Below are positions 23,389-34,940 of a stretch of 64,000 nt of DNA, one piece after another. The notes under the pieces are model-generated. The model did no database searches. It saw nothing but the letters and a program-made list of their open reading frames with translations, and had not been told where the DNA came from. The position numbers were made by a program, and so were the translations under genes. Each line of letters starts with the position of its first letter. Position 1 is the first letter of the stretch. Source of the DNA: a secondary endosymbiont of Heteropsylla cubana (GTDB taxonomy: Bacteria; Pseudomonadota; Gammaproteobacteria; Enterobacterales; Enterobacteriaceae). The stretch lies in NCBI RefSeq assembly GCF_000287355.1, contig NC_018420.1, positions 496,001-560,000 on the forward strand. The letters are read 5' to 3'.

Positions 23389-25640
23389 AATACCCCCCTT
23401 GCTTTTTAAATTCTCTGGTTTTTAAAAAAAACAATATATTGTCACCTATAATAGGTTTATATAGTAATGTCTCTTATGTAAGAGTATAAAATCATAAACT
23501 ATACTAGTTAAATGGTAATTATAACTTATATTATAAGCTTTACATTAAAATGATTGTAAAAATTTTTAAAAAATTTTATAAATATTAATTTATGTAATCC
23601 TAAATTAAATGATTAAAAGCTTAGCTTTTAATCTGGTGTAATATTCCCGATAATACTGTTTAATTAATTGTGTATTTATATAAATAAAGTTTTTATTAGT
23701 TATAGACTCGTCTAAAATTTTTAAACGGGCTATAATTAATTATAGAAACTAATTTTTTAGCATTAATTTTAATAATAAGGAATTAATTCAAAAAATTTAC
23801 ATATTTTATATGTATAAAAAATTAAGTGAAACTAATATGCTTTAAAGCAATTTTTAATAAAATTATATTTTAAAGTTTTAAAAAAATATTTACGTTTTAG
23901 GTTATTAATGACAAGAGATGTAATATTGAGAAAAATTAAGAAGAATTATTCTTATTTAAATTATTTCTTTTTGATTAAAAATGAAGTTAAATATTGTAGA
24001 TAAAATCTATATGAATTAAGTAGTGACGATTAATGTAGTTTGCTTAAGATGAAGAAATAAAAGACTTGTTATGTTGTTAAAATTGTTAAAAAATTATACA
24101 GGAGTAATCAATTACTCCCTGTTATTGCAATGTTTTTATTTTTTTTTAAAAATTTTACGAAATATAAATAAGAACTTCTAAAAAGAAATCAGATATTATA
24201 AAAATAATAATTTTATAAAAAATTAAGATTAATGATTTATTATTAGAAATTTAAAATTTTAAATTTCTAAGATTTAATCTTAAATAATTAACGATTAAAT
24301 TCTACAAAATTAGATTTTATATTAAGCAAATATAGTGTACTTAAATTTTTATAATATAAAATTATATATTGATTATAAAGAGTTAATGTTTTAACAAAAA
24401 TATATATATTCTATTTATATCTTATTTTTGAAATTACATATAACTAATACCATGTGTCATTTGATAATAAAATGCCGTATTAACTTGTTATTAATGTATA
24501 TAAAACATTAATTTTATTCGTGATGTTAGTCTAATTAAGAACAAGTCGAATATTCAAATGCATGATGAAATTTAAAACTTAAGAAAAAATATTTTAAATA
24601 AAACAGAGCATTGAATTAGCAGATCGTTTATTTTAGTTGAAAAATAGGATTTATAATATAGTCTATATATTAATGTATTAAATCTTTTTTTTAAATTATT
24701 TCTTAAGATATACTATTGATCTGCAGATTTGATAGTTTGTAATGACAGTTAACTAAGGTTAATAAAAATCGGGTGGTTATTTTAACTAAATTCATTATAG
24801 ATTAATAATTTATGTTGATTTAAATATTATATTAAGTTTCTAATATGTTTGTGATAGTTACTAGATATAGTTCTATTTATATTTATATAATCAATATTAT
24901 TGACGTGATCAGGTTATTCGACCAAGTAAATTTATCATGAATATAAAAAAATATTTTATTATTAAATTTCAAATGAAAAAACAGTATATAAGATTTTTAT
25001 TAAGATATGAAATACAAGAAATAATTTAAGTTATTTAATTGTTGTAATTAAAAATTTTTAATCAAAAATAAAAATTATGTTTTTATGACGGTGATGATTT
25101 TTCTCAAAAATTAATAGAGCTTTGTAAATAAATTCAGTCTTTTACCTAGAAATATAGCATGTTATTTGAGAAAACTAAAAGATAATTTCTTACTGAAGTA
25201 TAACTAGCGTTGTTTTTAGATATTATTATTGAATAATGGTTAAGATATTTTTTTTAACTTGATATTACAAAATTTTTATTTATATTTTATTATTTAGTTT
25301 TATTTTAATTGTGTAATATTGTTAATATTATTAATGCTGTTATTTTTAATAAAAACGTATACCTTAAAAATAATTTTGTTGTTTATTTAATTTTAAGGTT
25401 ATTATCAGGTTAGTTAATATGCAAGTTGCTTTGTATTGTTAGTTAAAATTTTTTAGCTAAGAGGAGCATAATTTTGTAAAAATACAAATTGACTTTTATT
25501 ATTAGTGTTTATAAAAATATTTTTTATTAAATTTATTTCTATATTTAAACATAAGAGTTCAACATATACTTGACAATCAATACTTCGACTCAGAAAGAAT
25601 AGCTCTATTAACCCCTATCACTAAATCTAGTTTATTATAA
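23389..25640. other. A+T-rich stretch between ndh and ferredoxin gene
   Basis: About 2.25 kb without a gene. A hairpin (GGAGTAA-TCAA-TTACTCC, 24101-24118) stands alone at 0.7 kb from ndh; it has a T-rich tract further downstream but no adjacent gene. In E. coli the ferredoxin gene follows nrdAB; I saw no NrdA or NrdB fragments here. A TTGACA at 25570-25575 could be a -35 box for the ferredoxin gene, but the matching -10 is weak. Confidence 0.65.
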
Positions 25641-25907
25641 ATGATATTACAGTGCGTTAATATACCAATTAGTATTGAATATCGAGGTTATATTTTTACC
25701 GGAAATCAAAAAGATGTTTTTTTAGAACAGTTTGAGATGGAAGGTATTTGTATTCCTTACTCTTGTCGTTCTGGATTTTGTGCTACCTGTAAAGTTAAAA
25801 TATTATCCGGAAGTGCAGTATCGTTAACAGGGAAAATCACTGTTATTGCTCCTGCATCGATCTTGACGTGTACTTCTATTCCATGTGGTAATGTGCAATT
25901 AGAATAA
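25641..25907 (+). CDS. yfaE: 2Fe-2S ferredoxin, YfaE-like
   Basis: Small [2Fe-2S] protein of 88 residues (E. coli YfaE 84). The cluster ligands fit the plant-type pattern C-x4-C-x2-C with a distal Cys: Cys42, Cys47 and Cys50 in CRSGFCATC, and Cys77 in ILTC. YfaE maintains the diferric-tyrosyl cofactor of class Ia ribonucleotide reductase NrdB. In E. coli it lies directly after nrdB, but here nrdAB are not adjacent. Similarity outside the ligand motifs is modest, so another small ferredoxin is possible. Extra cysteines at 5, 37 and 82 are seen. There is no strong ribosome-binding site before the ATG. Confidence 0.75.
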   Translation: MILQCVNIPISIEYRGYIFTGNQKDVFLEQFEMEGICIPYSCRSGFCATCKVKILSGSAVSLTGKITVIAPASILTCTSIPCGNVQLE

Positions 25908-26515
25908 CTAGAGGATACGTTTGGAGTTTAATTCAAAACGGTAAGATTTTATTAAGAACATCAATTAATACAACGAATATATGCTTTGTAAGAAACATTT
26001 TTAATTATCTTTAATAATTACATTAGATTTTATATCTCATAATTTTCCATCAGTAAATGTAAAATGTTTTTTATATATATTTAATGCTGTATATTACACA
26101 ATGTAATTTTTTATAAAAAATTAATATTAATTTTATTAAATTTTATAATTTGTTACAATAGTTAAAAGTTGCGTTCAATAAAAAAAATTTTAAAAATTTA
26201 TTTTAAAGCATAACAGAAAAGATCTTTAATATCAGAAAATGCTTATAGTGATATTATAAATTTAATGAATCAACTAATTAAATTAAAAAAGTTTTAATAA
26301 AATAAGGAAGAAAATGTAAATGCGCAAAATTACATTGTGCAAAAAAAACGATATCTATAAAATAATGTAATTAAAATTAGAATAAATTTTTAATTTAGTT
26401 AAATTCATATGATATAAATACAATTTAGAACAACTTTCTTCACTTAATTTTAAAAAAAATGAAAGAAAATCTTTATAGATTTAAATAATAATTTGAGTTA
26501 AAATTTATTTCAATT
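25908..26515. other. A+T-rich spacer before tRNA-Ile2
   Basis: About 600 bases with no gene or recognisable remnant. It must contain the tRNA promoter, but no convincing -35/-10 pair was identified. Confidence 0.6.
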
Positions 26516-26588
26516 GGCCCCTTAGCTCAGTGGTTAGAGCAAGCGACTCATAATCGTTTGGTCGCTGGTTCAAGTCCAGCAGGGGCCA
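26516..26588 (+). tRNA. ileX: tRNA-Ile2 (CAT, lysidine type)
   Basis: A 73-nt cloverleaf nearly identical to E. coli tRNA-Ile2. The acceptor is GGCCCCT/AGGGGCC, the anticodon loop CTCATAA carries CAT at 26549-26551, and the T arm is GCTGGTTCAAGTCCAGC. Although CAT looks like Met, the body identifies the minor Ile isoacceptor, whose C34 is converted to lysidine by TilS so that it reads AUA. It has no encoded CCA. AUA codons are common in this A+T-rich genome, so the gene should be essential. It sits alone, with empty DNA on both sides. Confidence 0.95.
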
Positions 26589-28888
26589 GCATATTAAAAA
26601 AAATAAATTGATTGAAAATGTATCTAAAAGAGACTAAAAAAATGATTTTATAGCTTATAGCGTTTATTAAGAAAGATGGTCAAATCTACTTATTAAAATT
26701 TTAGTAATATTGGTTTCATACTAGTATGTTATGTATAAACTATTTATTAATTTATTTTTTTTGAGAACTTATTTAAAGAACTCAATATGAGATAATAACT
26801 TATTAGTATATATTTTAAATATATAATAGTATTTTATTAATGAACAATAAAAGTTAAGTAATTTTTTTTACTTCACAAACTGAAGTTATTTTCATTTAAA
26901 AAATAGTGAGAAAGAAAATATAATTCTTCACTACAATAAAATAATCAACTTCAAGTATTATAATTTCTTTATTTTTTTCAAAAATGTGACTGACAAGCAG
27001 TTTAAAAACTGATTTCATTAAATATTTTTTAAATAAAATATTTAAATATTTTATAAGTTCTATTGACAAACTATTACGATGATATCGTTTTATATGATTT
27101 AAATTAAAATAGTCATTTTAACTTATTACATTTTATTTATATCTATCTCTTTATAAAAAATTAAATTAATAATTTAATTATATTTTACGAACGTTTTTTA
27201 TTTTTTATTTTCAAAAAAAATAGTTTTATGTATTTTTTTTTGAAATATAGATTTTAAATATTGCAATTATATACTAACAACTTAAACGCTTACAGAATTA
27301 TTTATTTGTTTCTTGCTAAAAGTACTTTAATTAAAACTAGGTCAGATTTTATTTAAAATAAACTAACTGAGTTGTACATTAATAAATAAAAACATCCCAC
27401 ACATTCAACAAATTTTATTCTTCCTTAATACTAGTGCCTTATCCAGTGACGTCATTTTCGTTTATCTTTTTTATTTTAAAAAAATTTATTTTTTTTTGTT
27501 AAAATTCATTGTCTACTTAAAAGAGATATTTTATTAGACTTAATCGATTTTATTACTTTTATTTTTTTTAAAAGTATCTAAAAAAAATACAAAAATGCTT
27601 ATCTAGTCAAAATAACTTAAATAAATGTTAATTGTTATTAACTTAACATTTAAATAATTAGTTTTTTTATAAGAATATTTTAAAAAAATACTTTTTTATA
27701 AACGATAAAAGTTTAAATAGGATAAATAACCTTAATGTAATATTGTTTTTTGAATTTAAAAGATTTTTAAAACATCTTATAATCAATAAATATGTATTTT
27801 TTTTAACAAAAACTAACTAATACGTAATCTAGTTTTTAACTCATTTAAGTATTTAGTGATATTCCAATTAGAAACCAACGAAAAAGAGTTTAATTTAAGT
27901 TTTATATAATTTAATCTTATTTAAAAATAAAAATAATCTGATAAGTTTATTTAAATTGTTTTTTAAAAAAAATAGTTTTTTTGACCAAAATAATTTTAAT
28001 TGTAGTGATATGAATTGTGTGGTTATAAAAAAAATTAAAAACATGTGAGAGAGCAATAAAAATTGGGAGGATGTGTCGTTGTATCTAGAAAAGCAGATCA
28101 TATGGTAAGTTTTGTTTTAGTTTGTTGATTCTCGATGATGCGTGTTGTGGAGATGACGTATTATTTATTGTTAAAATAACTTTTAAAGTGGGTTTTTTAA
28201 TAAAAAACTTAATAATGCTTCTTAATACATATAAGATGCGTTAATGATAAATGAGTAATCAAATTTCTAAATAAAACATTATAATTATCTATGTATTAAT
28301 AATATAGTTAGAGTTAAAATTTTATTAAGGTAAAATAATTAAGTCTAATACAACAACATTATCTATTGTGATCATTTTTTACTAGTGATAGAACTGTTAT
28401 GTTCTAGTTGAACAAACTTATTTATATTGTATCAATCAATTTTAGTTACATTAAATATACAATACAACAAATAAAACATAAGAATTTAAAGTAAATAATT
28501 TTATTAATCATATTAGAAAGCCAAAAATCTTGACTCTAAAGAAATCAATAAGATTGAGGACTGATTGGTTTAATTATTTTTATATATTTAATAACATTAT
28601 GCTATATTTAAAATCGACAAAAGAAAAGAAGAATGGCTAGATAAAATAAAAAAAATTGATCTAACATCCTTTTATAAGTAATTAGTTTTTTTATATTTTT
28701 TTGAAAACCAATAAATATAGTTACTGTTAAATAACATAATGTATAATTTTAATCTTATCTAGTAATATAAAAAAATAGGCATAGGTTTTTTATAAAACGA
28801 TATATATAAAATATTGATTCATTCTTCATGAAAATCTTTTTCTTCTTCGAACTCTCAATGTGAAAAGCTTAAAATAAGAGGTATTATC
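26589..28888. other. A+T-rich stretch between tRNA-Ile2 and pgk
   Basis: About 2.3 kb with no gene. A weak hairpin ACTTCA-CAAAC-TGAAGT at 26870-26886 could end the tRNA transcript but has no good U-run. An open minus-strand frame at 27895-28101 is low-complexity Leu/Phe/Ile/Lys sequence and looks non-coding. In E. coli epd precedes pgk; no epd remnant could be recognised. Confidence 0.65.
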
Positions 28889-30055
28889 ATGGATATTATT
28901 AAGATGATGGATTTAGACTTGGTTGATAAACGTGTCTTTATTCGTTCGGATCTAAATGTGCCGATCAAAAATGGAAAAATTATGTCTGACTGGAGGATAC
29001 GCGCCTCCCTGCCTACTATCGAATCTGCCTTACAAAAGGGAGGACGTGTGATGGTAACCTCGCATCTTGGTCGTCCAATAGAAGGAAAATATAATCCTGA
29101 ATTTTCATTAGAACCAGTAGTAGATTATCTTAAAAAAAATCTTTCTATTCCAGTTGTTTTTTTTAAAGATTATCTTGATGGTGTCGATATTGCTGCAGGT
29201 GAGTTAGTTGTTCTAGAAAATGTTCGTTTTAATAAAGGTGAAAAGAAAAATGATAAAACTTTAGCAAGAAAGTATGCTGCATTATGCGACGTGTTTGTAA
29301 TGGATGCATTTGGTAGTGCACATCGTGCTCAAGCATCTACCCACCTATTGGCTAAATTTTCACCTATTGCTTGTGCTGGCCCGCTATTATATCGCGAATT
29401 ACATTCATTAAGAAAAGTTTTAAATAAACCAGCTAGACCGATGGTAGCTATCGTAGGTGGTTCAAAAATATCTACTAAGCTAAGTGTTTTAAACTCGATT
29501 GCAAAGGTTGCTGATTATATCATTGTCGGTGGAGGAATTGCTAATACTTTTCTTGCCGCAAATGGATGTAATGTCGGTAAATCACTATATGAAATAAATC
29601 TAATACCAGAAGCTAAACGCTTATTAGATAATAGTGCAATTCCTCTACCGACTGATGTGTGGGTAGCTAATGAATTTTCTGAAAATGCTTCTTCAACTTT
29701 AAAATCTATTAGCGAAATTCAAGATAATGATTATATTTTAGATTTAGGGAATAATTCTATTACTCAGTTAGTAACAATTTTAAAAAACGCTAAAACAATT
29801 TTATGGAACGGTCCAATAGGTGTGTTCGAATTTCCTAATTTTCGAAGAGGAACTGAAATTATAGCTCGAACTATTGCTGATAGTACGGCATTTTCTATTG
29901 CTGGGGGCGGGGATACTCTGGCGGCTATTGATCTATTTGGTATTGCAGATCGCATTAGTTATATTTCCACAGGTGGTGGCGCTTTTCTCGAATTCGTAGA
30001 AGGAAAGAAACTTCCTACAGTGATGATGTTAGAAAATCGTAGAAATTTATTTTGA
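28889..30055 (+). CDS. pgk: Phosphoglycerate kinase
   Basis: Cytoplasmic glycolytic enzyme that transfers phosphate from 1,3-bisphosphoglycerate to ADP, giving ATP. The 388-residue protein (E. coli 387) is collinear with E. coli Pgk. The N-terminal substrate-binding RSDLNVP and TSHLGRP, the hinge region GGSKISTKL, and the nucleotide-binding WNGPIGVFE and GGGDT are all present. The ATG at 28889 follows an AAGAGG ribosome-binding site at 28876-28881. fbaA follows 103 bp downstream on the same strand, as in the E. coli epd-pgk-fbaA operon; epd is missing here. Confidence 0.98.
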   Translation: MDIIKMMDLDLVDKRVFIRSDLNVPIKNGKIMSDWRIRASLPTIESALQKGGRVMVTSHLGRPIEGKYNPEFSLEPVVDYLKKNLSIPVVFFKDYLDGVDIAAGELVVLENVRFNKGEKKNDKTLARKYAALCDVFVMDAFGSAHRAQASTHLLAKFSPIACAGPLLYRELHSLRKVLNKPARPMVAIVGGSKISTKLSVLNSIAKVADYIIVGGGIANTFLAANGCNVGKSLYEINLIPEAKRLLDNSAIPLPTDVWVANEFSENASSTLKSISEIQDNDYILDLGNNSITQLVTILKNAKTILWNGPIGVFEFPNFRRGTEIIARTIADSTAFSIAGGGDTLAAIDLFGIADRISYISTGGGAFLEFVEGKKLPTVMMLENRRNLF

Positions 30056-30158
30056 CAAATATATGAATGATATTTGTTGTTATTACGACCATTAAGAGGG
30101 GTATGAAGTTTAATGAAAGATCATTTTTCTATGATTGATTCCAGAGGAGAAAAGTAAC

Positions 30159-31235
30159 ATGTCTAAAATTTTAGATTTCTTAAAGCCAGGGGTAATCACT
30201 GGTGATGACGTTCAGAAAGTCTTTAAAATTGCAAGACAAAATAATTTTGCTCTTCCTGCTGTTAACTGTATAGGGACTGATTCTATCAACAGTGCACTGG
30301 AAGTGGCTGCTAAGGTACGTTCACCCATAATCATCCAATTTTCCAATGGTGGTGCTAATTTTATTGCTGGGAAAGGTATAAAGTCCACGAATCAGACTGC
30401 AGCTGTTTTAGGTGGAATATCAGGTGCGTTGCATGTACATCATATGGCTAAATATTATAATGCCTCTGTTATTCTCCATACAGACCATTGTGTTAAAAAA
30501 AATTTATCTTGGATAGATGGACTCTTGGATGCTGGAGAGAAACACTATGCCAGGACAGGAACAACATTATTTTCATCCCACATGATTGATTTATCTGAAG
30601 AACCACTAGAACAGAACATTGAAATAAGTGTAAAATATTTAACGCGCATGGTTAAATTGGGAATGACTCTAGAAGTTGAATTAGGCTGCACAGGAGGTGA
30701 GGAAGATGGGGTAGATAATAGCTACCTAGATAAATCAACTCTTTATACGAAACCTGAGGATGTTGCTTATGCTTATGAAAAATTAAGTCTTATTAGTTCT
30801 AATTTTATTATTGCTGCTGCGTTTGGCAACGTCCATGGTGTTTATAAAAAGGGTAATGTAGAATTAATTCCAACAATTTTAGATAATTCGCAAAAATATG
30901 TTGCAAAAAAGTTTAATTTACAAGAAAAACCTTTAAATTTAGTTTTTCACGGAGGATCCGGTTCTAGTTTAAAAGATATTCAAGAGGCTATTAAGTGTGG
31001 AGTGATTAAGATGAATATTGATACTGATATTCAATGGGCAACTTGGAAAGGTATAATGGAATACTATAAAATGAATGAAAGTTATATGCAGGCACAAATA
31101 GGAAATCCTGAAGGTGCTAATAAACCTAACAAGCAATTTTATGATCCACGGGCTTGGATTCGAGCTGCGCAAATTTCCACAATAACTTCGCTAGAGCAAG
31201 TTTTTAAAACATTAAATGCTGTTAATTTACTATAA
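30159..31235 (+). CDS. fbaA: Class II fructose-bisphosphate aldolase
   Basis: Zinc-dependent cytoplasmic aldolase that interconverts fructose 1,6-bisphosphate with dihydroxyacetone phosphate and glyceraldehyde 3-phosphate. It has 358 residues, one fewer than E. coli FbaA, from a single deletion near residue 77. The catalytic Asp109 and zinc ligand His110 are in ILHTDHC. Further ligand regions are LGCTGGEEDGVDN, FGNVHGVY and FHGGSGS, with the phosphate-binding NIDTDIQWA. The ATG at 30159 is preferred to an upstream in-frame TTG because homology starts at MSKILDF and an AGAGGAGA ribosome-binding site lies just before it. It is probably cotranscribed with pgk. Confidence 0.98.
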   Translation: MSKILDFLKPGVITGDDVQKVFKIARQNNFALPAVNCIGTDSINSALEVAAKVRSPIIIQFSNGGANFIAGKGIKSTNQTAAVLGGISGALHVHHMAKYYNASVILHTDHCVKKNLSWIDGLLDAGEKHYARTGTTLFSSHMIDLSEEPLEQNIEISVKYLTRMVKLGMTLEVELGCTGGEEDGVDNSYLDKSTLYTKPEDVAYAYEKLSLISSNFIIAAAFGNVHGVYKKGNVELIPTILDNSQKYVAKKFNLQEKPLNLVFHGGSGSSLKDIQEAIKCGVIKMNIDTDIQWATWKGIMEYYKMNESYMQAQIGNPEGANKPNKQFYDPRAWIRAAQISTITSLEQVFKTLNAVNLL

Positions 31236-31960
31236 TTCTGAGTGTGTTCATAAAGCATGAATTCGGTATGCATATAGACGAATTCAAATTTCTTGAGAAA
31301 ATATTTTTTAAATTATACATAATAAGTATGCTTCTTTTCGAAGAAGCTTAATTCTAGAAAACTATCAGTTTTAATAAATTATTTTATTGATTTATTAAAT
31401 AAATATATTATTTTAATATAAATAATAAAAATTGTAATTTATGTATTATTAATAAATAGAACTACAATATATGTTTTATAAAAAATAATAATAGCTTAGT
31501 GTAGATTAGTGGCATTATTTTATTTTTAAAAGTTTTTTATCTATTTCTCCAGATGAAAATAAATGTTATTAAAAACTAAAGATAAGAATCAATATTGATA
31601 TTGATCAGAAAAACTTAGTTGATAATGATATGTGTAGTAATACGAAATCTAAAAATGCTATTAAAGTATTTTTATGTATCTACGATATACTTTGATTGTT
31701 GAATTTTTAATAAGTGATCTCTTATAAAAACTAATAAATTATTTTTTTTATTTTATCAATTTTTTGACTTAAAAATAAAGCTAGTATTGTAAATATTAAA
31801 TTTTCAGATTTTTTTAATAAAAAAAACTTTATTTAAATAATTATTTATAGTTTATAATATATCTATTTATATAGATATAAGTTAATTCTTTACGGTATTG
31901 GCTATATAATATTAAGAATAAATTATGTTCTTTATATTAAATTAAAATATTGATCGTGAT
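31236..31960. other. Convergent spacer between fbaA and pssA
   Basis: About 725 bases holding the hairpin at 31330-31347 and otherwise A+T-rich sequence with no recognisable gene. Transcription enters from fbaA on the left and pssA on the right. Confidence 0.65.
31330..31347 (+). terminator. Hairpin downstream of pgk-fbaA
   Basis: GCTTCTT (31330-31336) and AAGAAGC (31341-31347) form a perfect 7-bp stem closed by a TTCG tetraloop, 95 bp after the fbaA stop. There is no strong U-run (TTAATTCTA follows), so it is a probable but not ideal terminator. Confidence 0.45.
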
Positions 31961-33316
31961 TTAGAGAAGATGATTAATTAGACGGTCGACACGAATTCTT
32001 CGTAATCGACGAATAAGTTTACGTACTTTAACTGGATAATCAGCTATTTTTTCAAGTTCGGTAAAATGTTGAATTACCTTGGTGTAAGTTCGGATATGTT
32101 TCAGTTCTTGCTCACGCTGTAAGAGCAAATCCTGATTAGGATCATGGATAAGTAATGCATTTTCTAAATCAAGTCGCCAGGAACGTGGATTAAAATTATT
32201 TCCGGTAAGTAATTGCCACTTTTCGTCTATCCAAATCCCTTTTACATGGTAACTGTTTCTTTCATTTTTCCAAAGACGAATTATCATTTGTCCATTGTCT
32301 ATATATTGTTGGAGACGATAAAGAAAATTACGTAAATTTATTTCATAAAAATAAGGGAGTGAACCGATAATCTTAAATGGTTGATCTGTGGGGATATAAA
32401 AGTCATTAGCAGTTTTATCCCCAACGATAATTTCTATTTTTTTACCAAGACGAAGTAATTTGATTAAATCACGAACTAATAATCTAGGTAAATTAAAATA
32501 AGGAGTGCATAGTATTAATGTATCGCAAGTGGAATTTAGTAGATGATGTATTGTTTGATTAAGTGGGTTTTTTTTTCCTAATCCAACTAAAGGAGTAACA
32601 CTCAGCTCGTTTTGAGTTGCTTTACCTTGATGATGATAATAGGAATTACGTAGAGCTTGTCGAAGTAAACGGGCATTGTTTTTTATCTTAAGAATTTTTG
32701 AACAAGAAAAATTATTTAGACAGGTAACTGCCTGTGCGCTAAGCAATTTTTGTTTAATATAAGTTAGCAGTGTTTCTGCTAAAAGTGGATTATAGATGAA
32801 GTGGTATCGATCGTATCGATAATTGTTTTTTTGATGCAGATAAACATCGTTTAAGCTCGCCCCTGTATAAATTACCGTATTGTCGATAATAAACCCTTTT
32901 AAATGTAATACTCCAAGTGCTTCGCGAGTGTTGACTGGTACACCAAAAATTGGTAGGTCTACATCCGAATGCATTTGTGCCATTTGTCGGTACCATTTAG
33001 CGTTAGTGTGATCAGAAATAACTCCAATACGTCCGCGTTGTGCCCGATGCCAATCAACTAAAACAACTATATCTAGTGAGGGAACGTTACGTTTAGCAGT
33101 ATACAGAGCTTCAAGGATTCGCTGACCACCTTGATCTTGTTCAACATACAAGGCAACTAGATAAATTCGTTGTTGAGCATCAGCAATTGATTTTATCATT
33201 GAAAGATAAAAATCTCGAGGAGTATAAAGTGTTTTAATATCAGTAATTGTTTGAGGGATCTTTGGTAATTGTGTTAAATATTTTTGGTGATTATTGTAGT
33301 TTAAAGGTAATAACAT
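31961..33316 (-). CDS. pssA: CDP-diacylglycerol-serine O-phosphatidyltransferase
   Basis: Makes phosphatidylserine, the precursor of phosphatidylethanolamine, from CDP-diacylglycerol and serine. The protein has 451 residues, the same as E. coli PssA, and belongs to the phospholipase D superfamily type. Two HKD motifs are seen: His138/Lys140/Asp145 in HLKGFIID, and a second in HVKGIWIDE at about residue 357. The basic C-terminus KVRKLIRRLRRIRVDRL fits peripheral binding to membrane or ribosome. The ATG at 33316 gives the full-length N-terminus; no strong ribosome-binding site is visible. It is isolated, with empty DNA on both sides. Confidence 0.97.
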   Translation of the reverse strand: MLLPLNYNNHQKYLTQLPKIPQTITDIKTLYTPRDFYLSMIKSIADAQQRIYLVALYVEQDQGGQRILEALYTAKRNVPSLDIVVLVDWHRAQRGRIGVISDHTNAKWYRQMAQMHSDVDLPIFGVPVNTREALGVLHLKGFIIDNTVIYTGASLNDVYLHQKNNYRYDRYHFIYNPLLAETLLTYIKQKLLSAQAVTCLNNFSCSKILKIKNNARLLRQALRNSYYHHQGKATQNELSVTPLVGLGKKNPLNQTIHHLLNSTCDTLILCTPYFNLPRLLVRDLIKLLRLGKKIEIIVGDKTANDFYIPTDQPFKIIGSLPYFYEINLRNFLYRLQQYIDNGQMIIRLWKNERNSYHVKGIWIDEKWQLLTGNNFNPRSWRLDLENALLIHDPNQDLLLQREQELKHIRTYTKVIQHFTELEKIADYPVKVRKLIRRLRRIRVDRLINHLL

Positions 33317-34940
33317 TATAGTAAAATTATTCTCTTATCAATAAAAATTATAATGACTTTGTTTGAAAAGCATTTATAGTATAAAACTATAACAACATTA
33401 TTGATATTGACTTTAGTTAATTTTTCACTTATAACATTACATGTTAGTTTAAAGTTTTATTTGTTTATTGTTTTGATAATCTAGTTATTCAAAATTATAC
33501 ATATTTGAACTGTTTTAATTATAAAAATTGGATCTTTATGCATTTCAACAACCTAATTTTATTAAGTTCTTTTAAAAGTTTCTTAGTATCAATTATTTAA
33601 ATGAGATAATAAATCTAGTTTTTAACTATAAAAAGATCAAACAATAATTCTTTTAATTAACATCTGTTATAATCGATTTTATTTTAGGTAGTTATTATTG
33701 TAGTCAATAATCTGATTTTAAATGGTTTTATTGTAGTAGCAGATAACTAGATTATTAACGTATTTAAGGAAATAATGATATTTTTAATTATTTATTAATT
33801 GTATTAATTATTGTTATAAGTATTATAAATTAGGATAGATAAAACATAATACCTGACTTGTTATATAAGTAAGTAGAAAATTTTTTTAGTGTTAATTGTA
33901 TTATTTCGTGGTTTATATAAAAAAATCGCATGTATTATATTATTATTGTCAAGTATATAGTTTTTTTAGGGACAAAATTTTTCATAAAAGATGTTATCAC
34001 ATTTTATGTAATTTTTTATAAAACAAAAAATCTTATCAATCTTATTCAAGTTTTTAGATGACTAAATTGTTTATAAAAATTTATACATTTCTTTTAAAAA
34101 ATCCTTTATTGATCCAGTTAAGAGCTCTTAAATTAACAATAGTAAAGTTATATCTCAACGACTATATTTATTTATAATGTACTTATTTTATCTAGTAAAC
34201 ATCTTATCGACATAGCATAAACCATGGTCAAAATACATAAAAACATTGTTTCGATCATCTTAATTGTTTTTTTTATTCTTAACAAAATATTGTCGTCAGT
34301 CTTATTCTTTATAAGAAAATCCGAGATTTTTCTTTAAAGAATTCTTTCCGACTTTTTAACATAATTAATTTTTACTTATATCAAAAACAAATAAAAACAT
34401 AAAATATCATACCATATAATGATATTGTGATGTTAGTGAAATATAGATCTAAATAGTGCGATAGATAAAATTTTTTATACTAACTTATCTTGAACTTATA
34501 TAATTGATTTGTTTGAATCAAAAATAAAGGTCAAGAAAATATTGTTTTTATTATAGACGCTTATAATGTTTCATAAATTGATTTTAGGATGGTAAAAATT
34601 TTTTTAAAAATTAAAATCTCAATCATAAATAATAATAAGTAAAATTATTTACATAAACTTTTTAATAGCTAATAATTAGATATATTTTAATTTACAAGAA
34701 TTCTAAAAATCTGTTCAACTTAATTTGCTTACGAAAATCTATCTCTTGTTATAGAGGAATTTTCTATGTTTGATACTTGACAATATAGAAAAAAATACCT
34801 TCTTCTTTAAGAAAAGAGCATTTGTTATTGTCAATAATAACTTATCAGCTATTTTAATTAAAAAATAAGATATTAACTTTATGCTTTGTTCGTAACTTAT
34901 AGAAGCGTTAATGCATTTTATTTAAGGATTAATCTTTATC
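33317..34940. other. Divergent spacer between pssA and leuS
   Basis: About 1.6 kb without genes. It must contain promoters for both pssA and leuS. A TTGACA at 34777-34782 is a possible -35 for leuS, but no clear -10 was found at the right spacing. No protein remnant was recognised. Confidence 0.6.

Noticed and set aside
27895..28101. Open frame of 68 codons on the minus strand
   Set aside because: Low-complexity Leu/Phe/Lys/Ser sequence without homology or ribosome-binding site.
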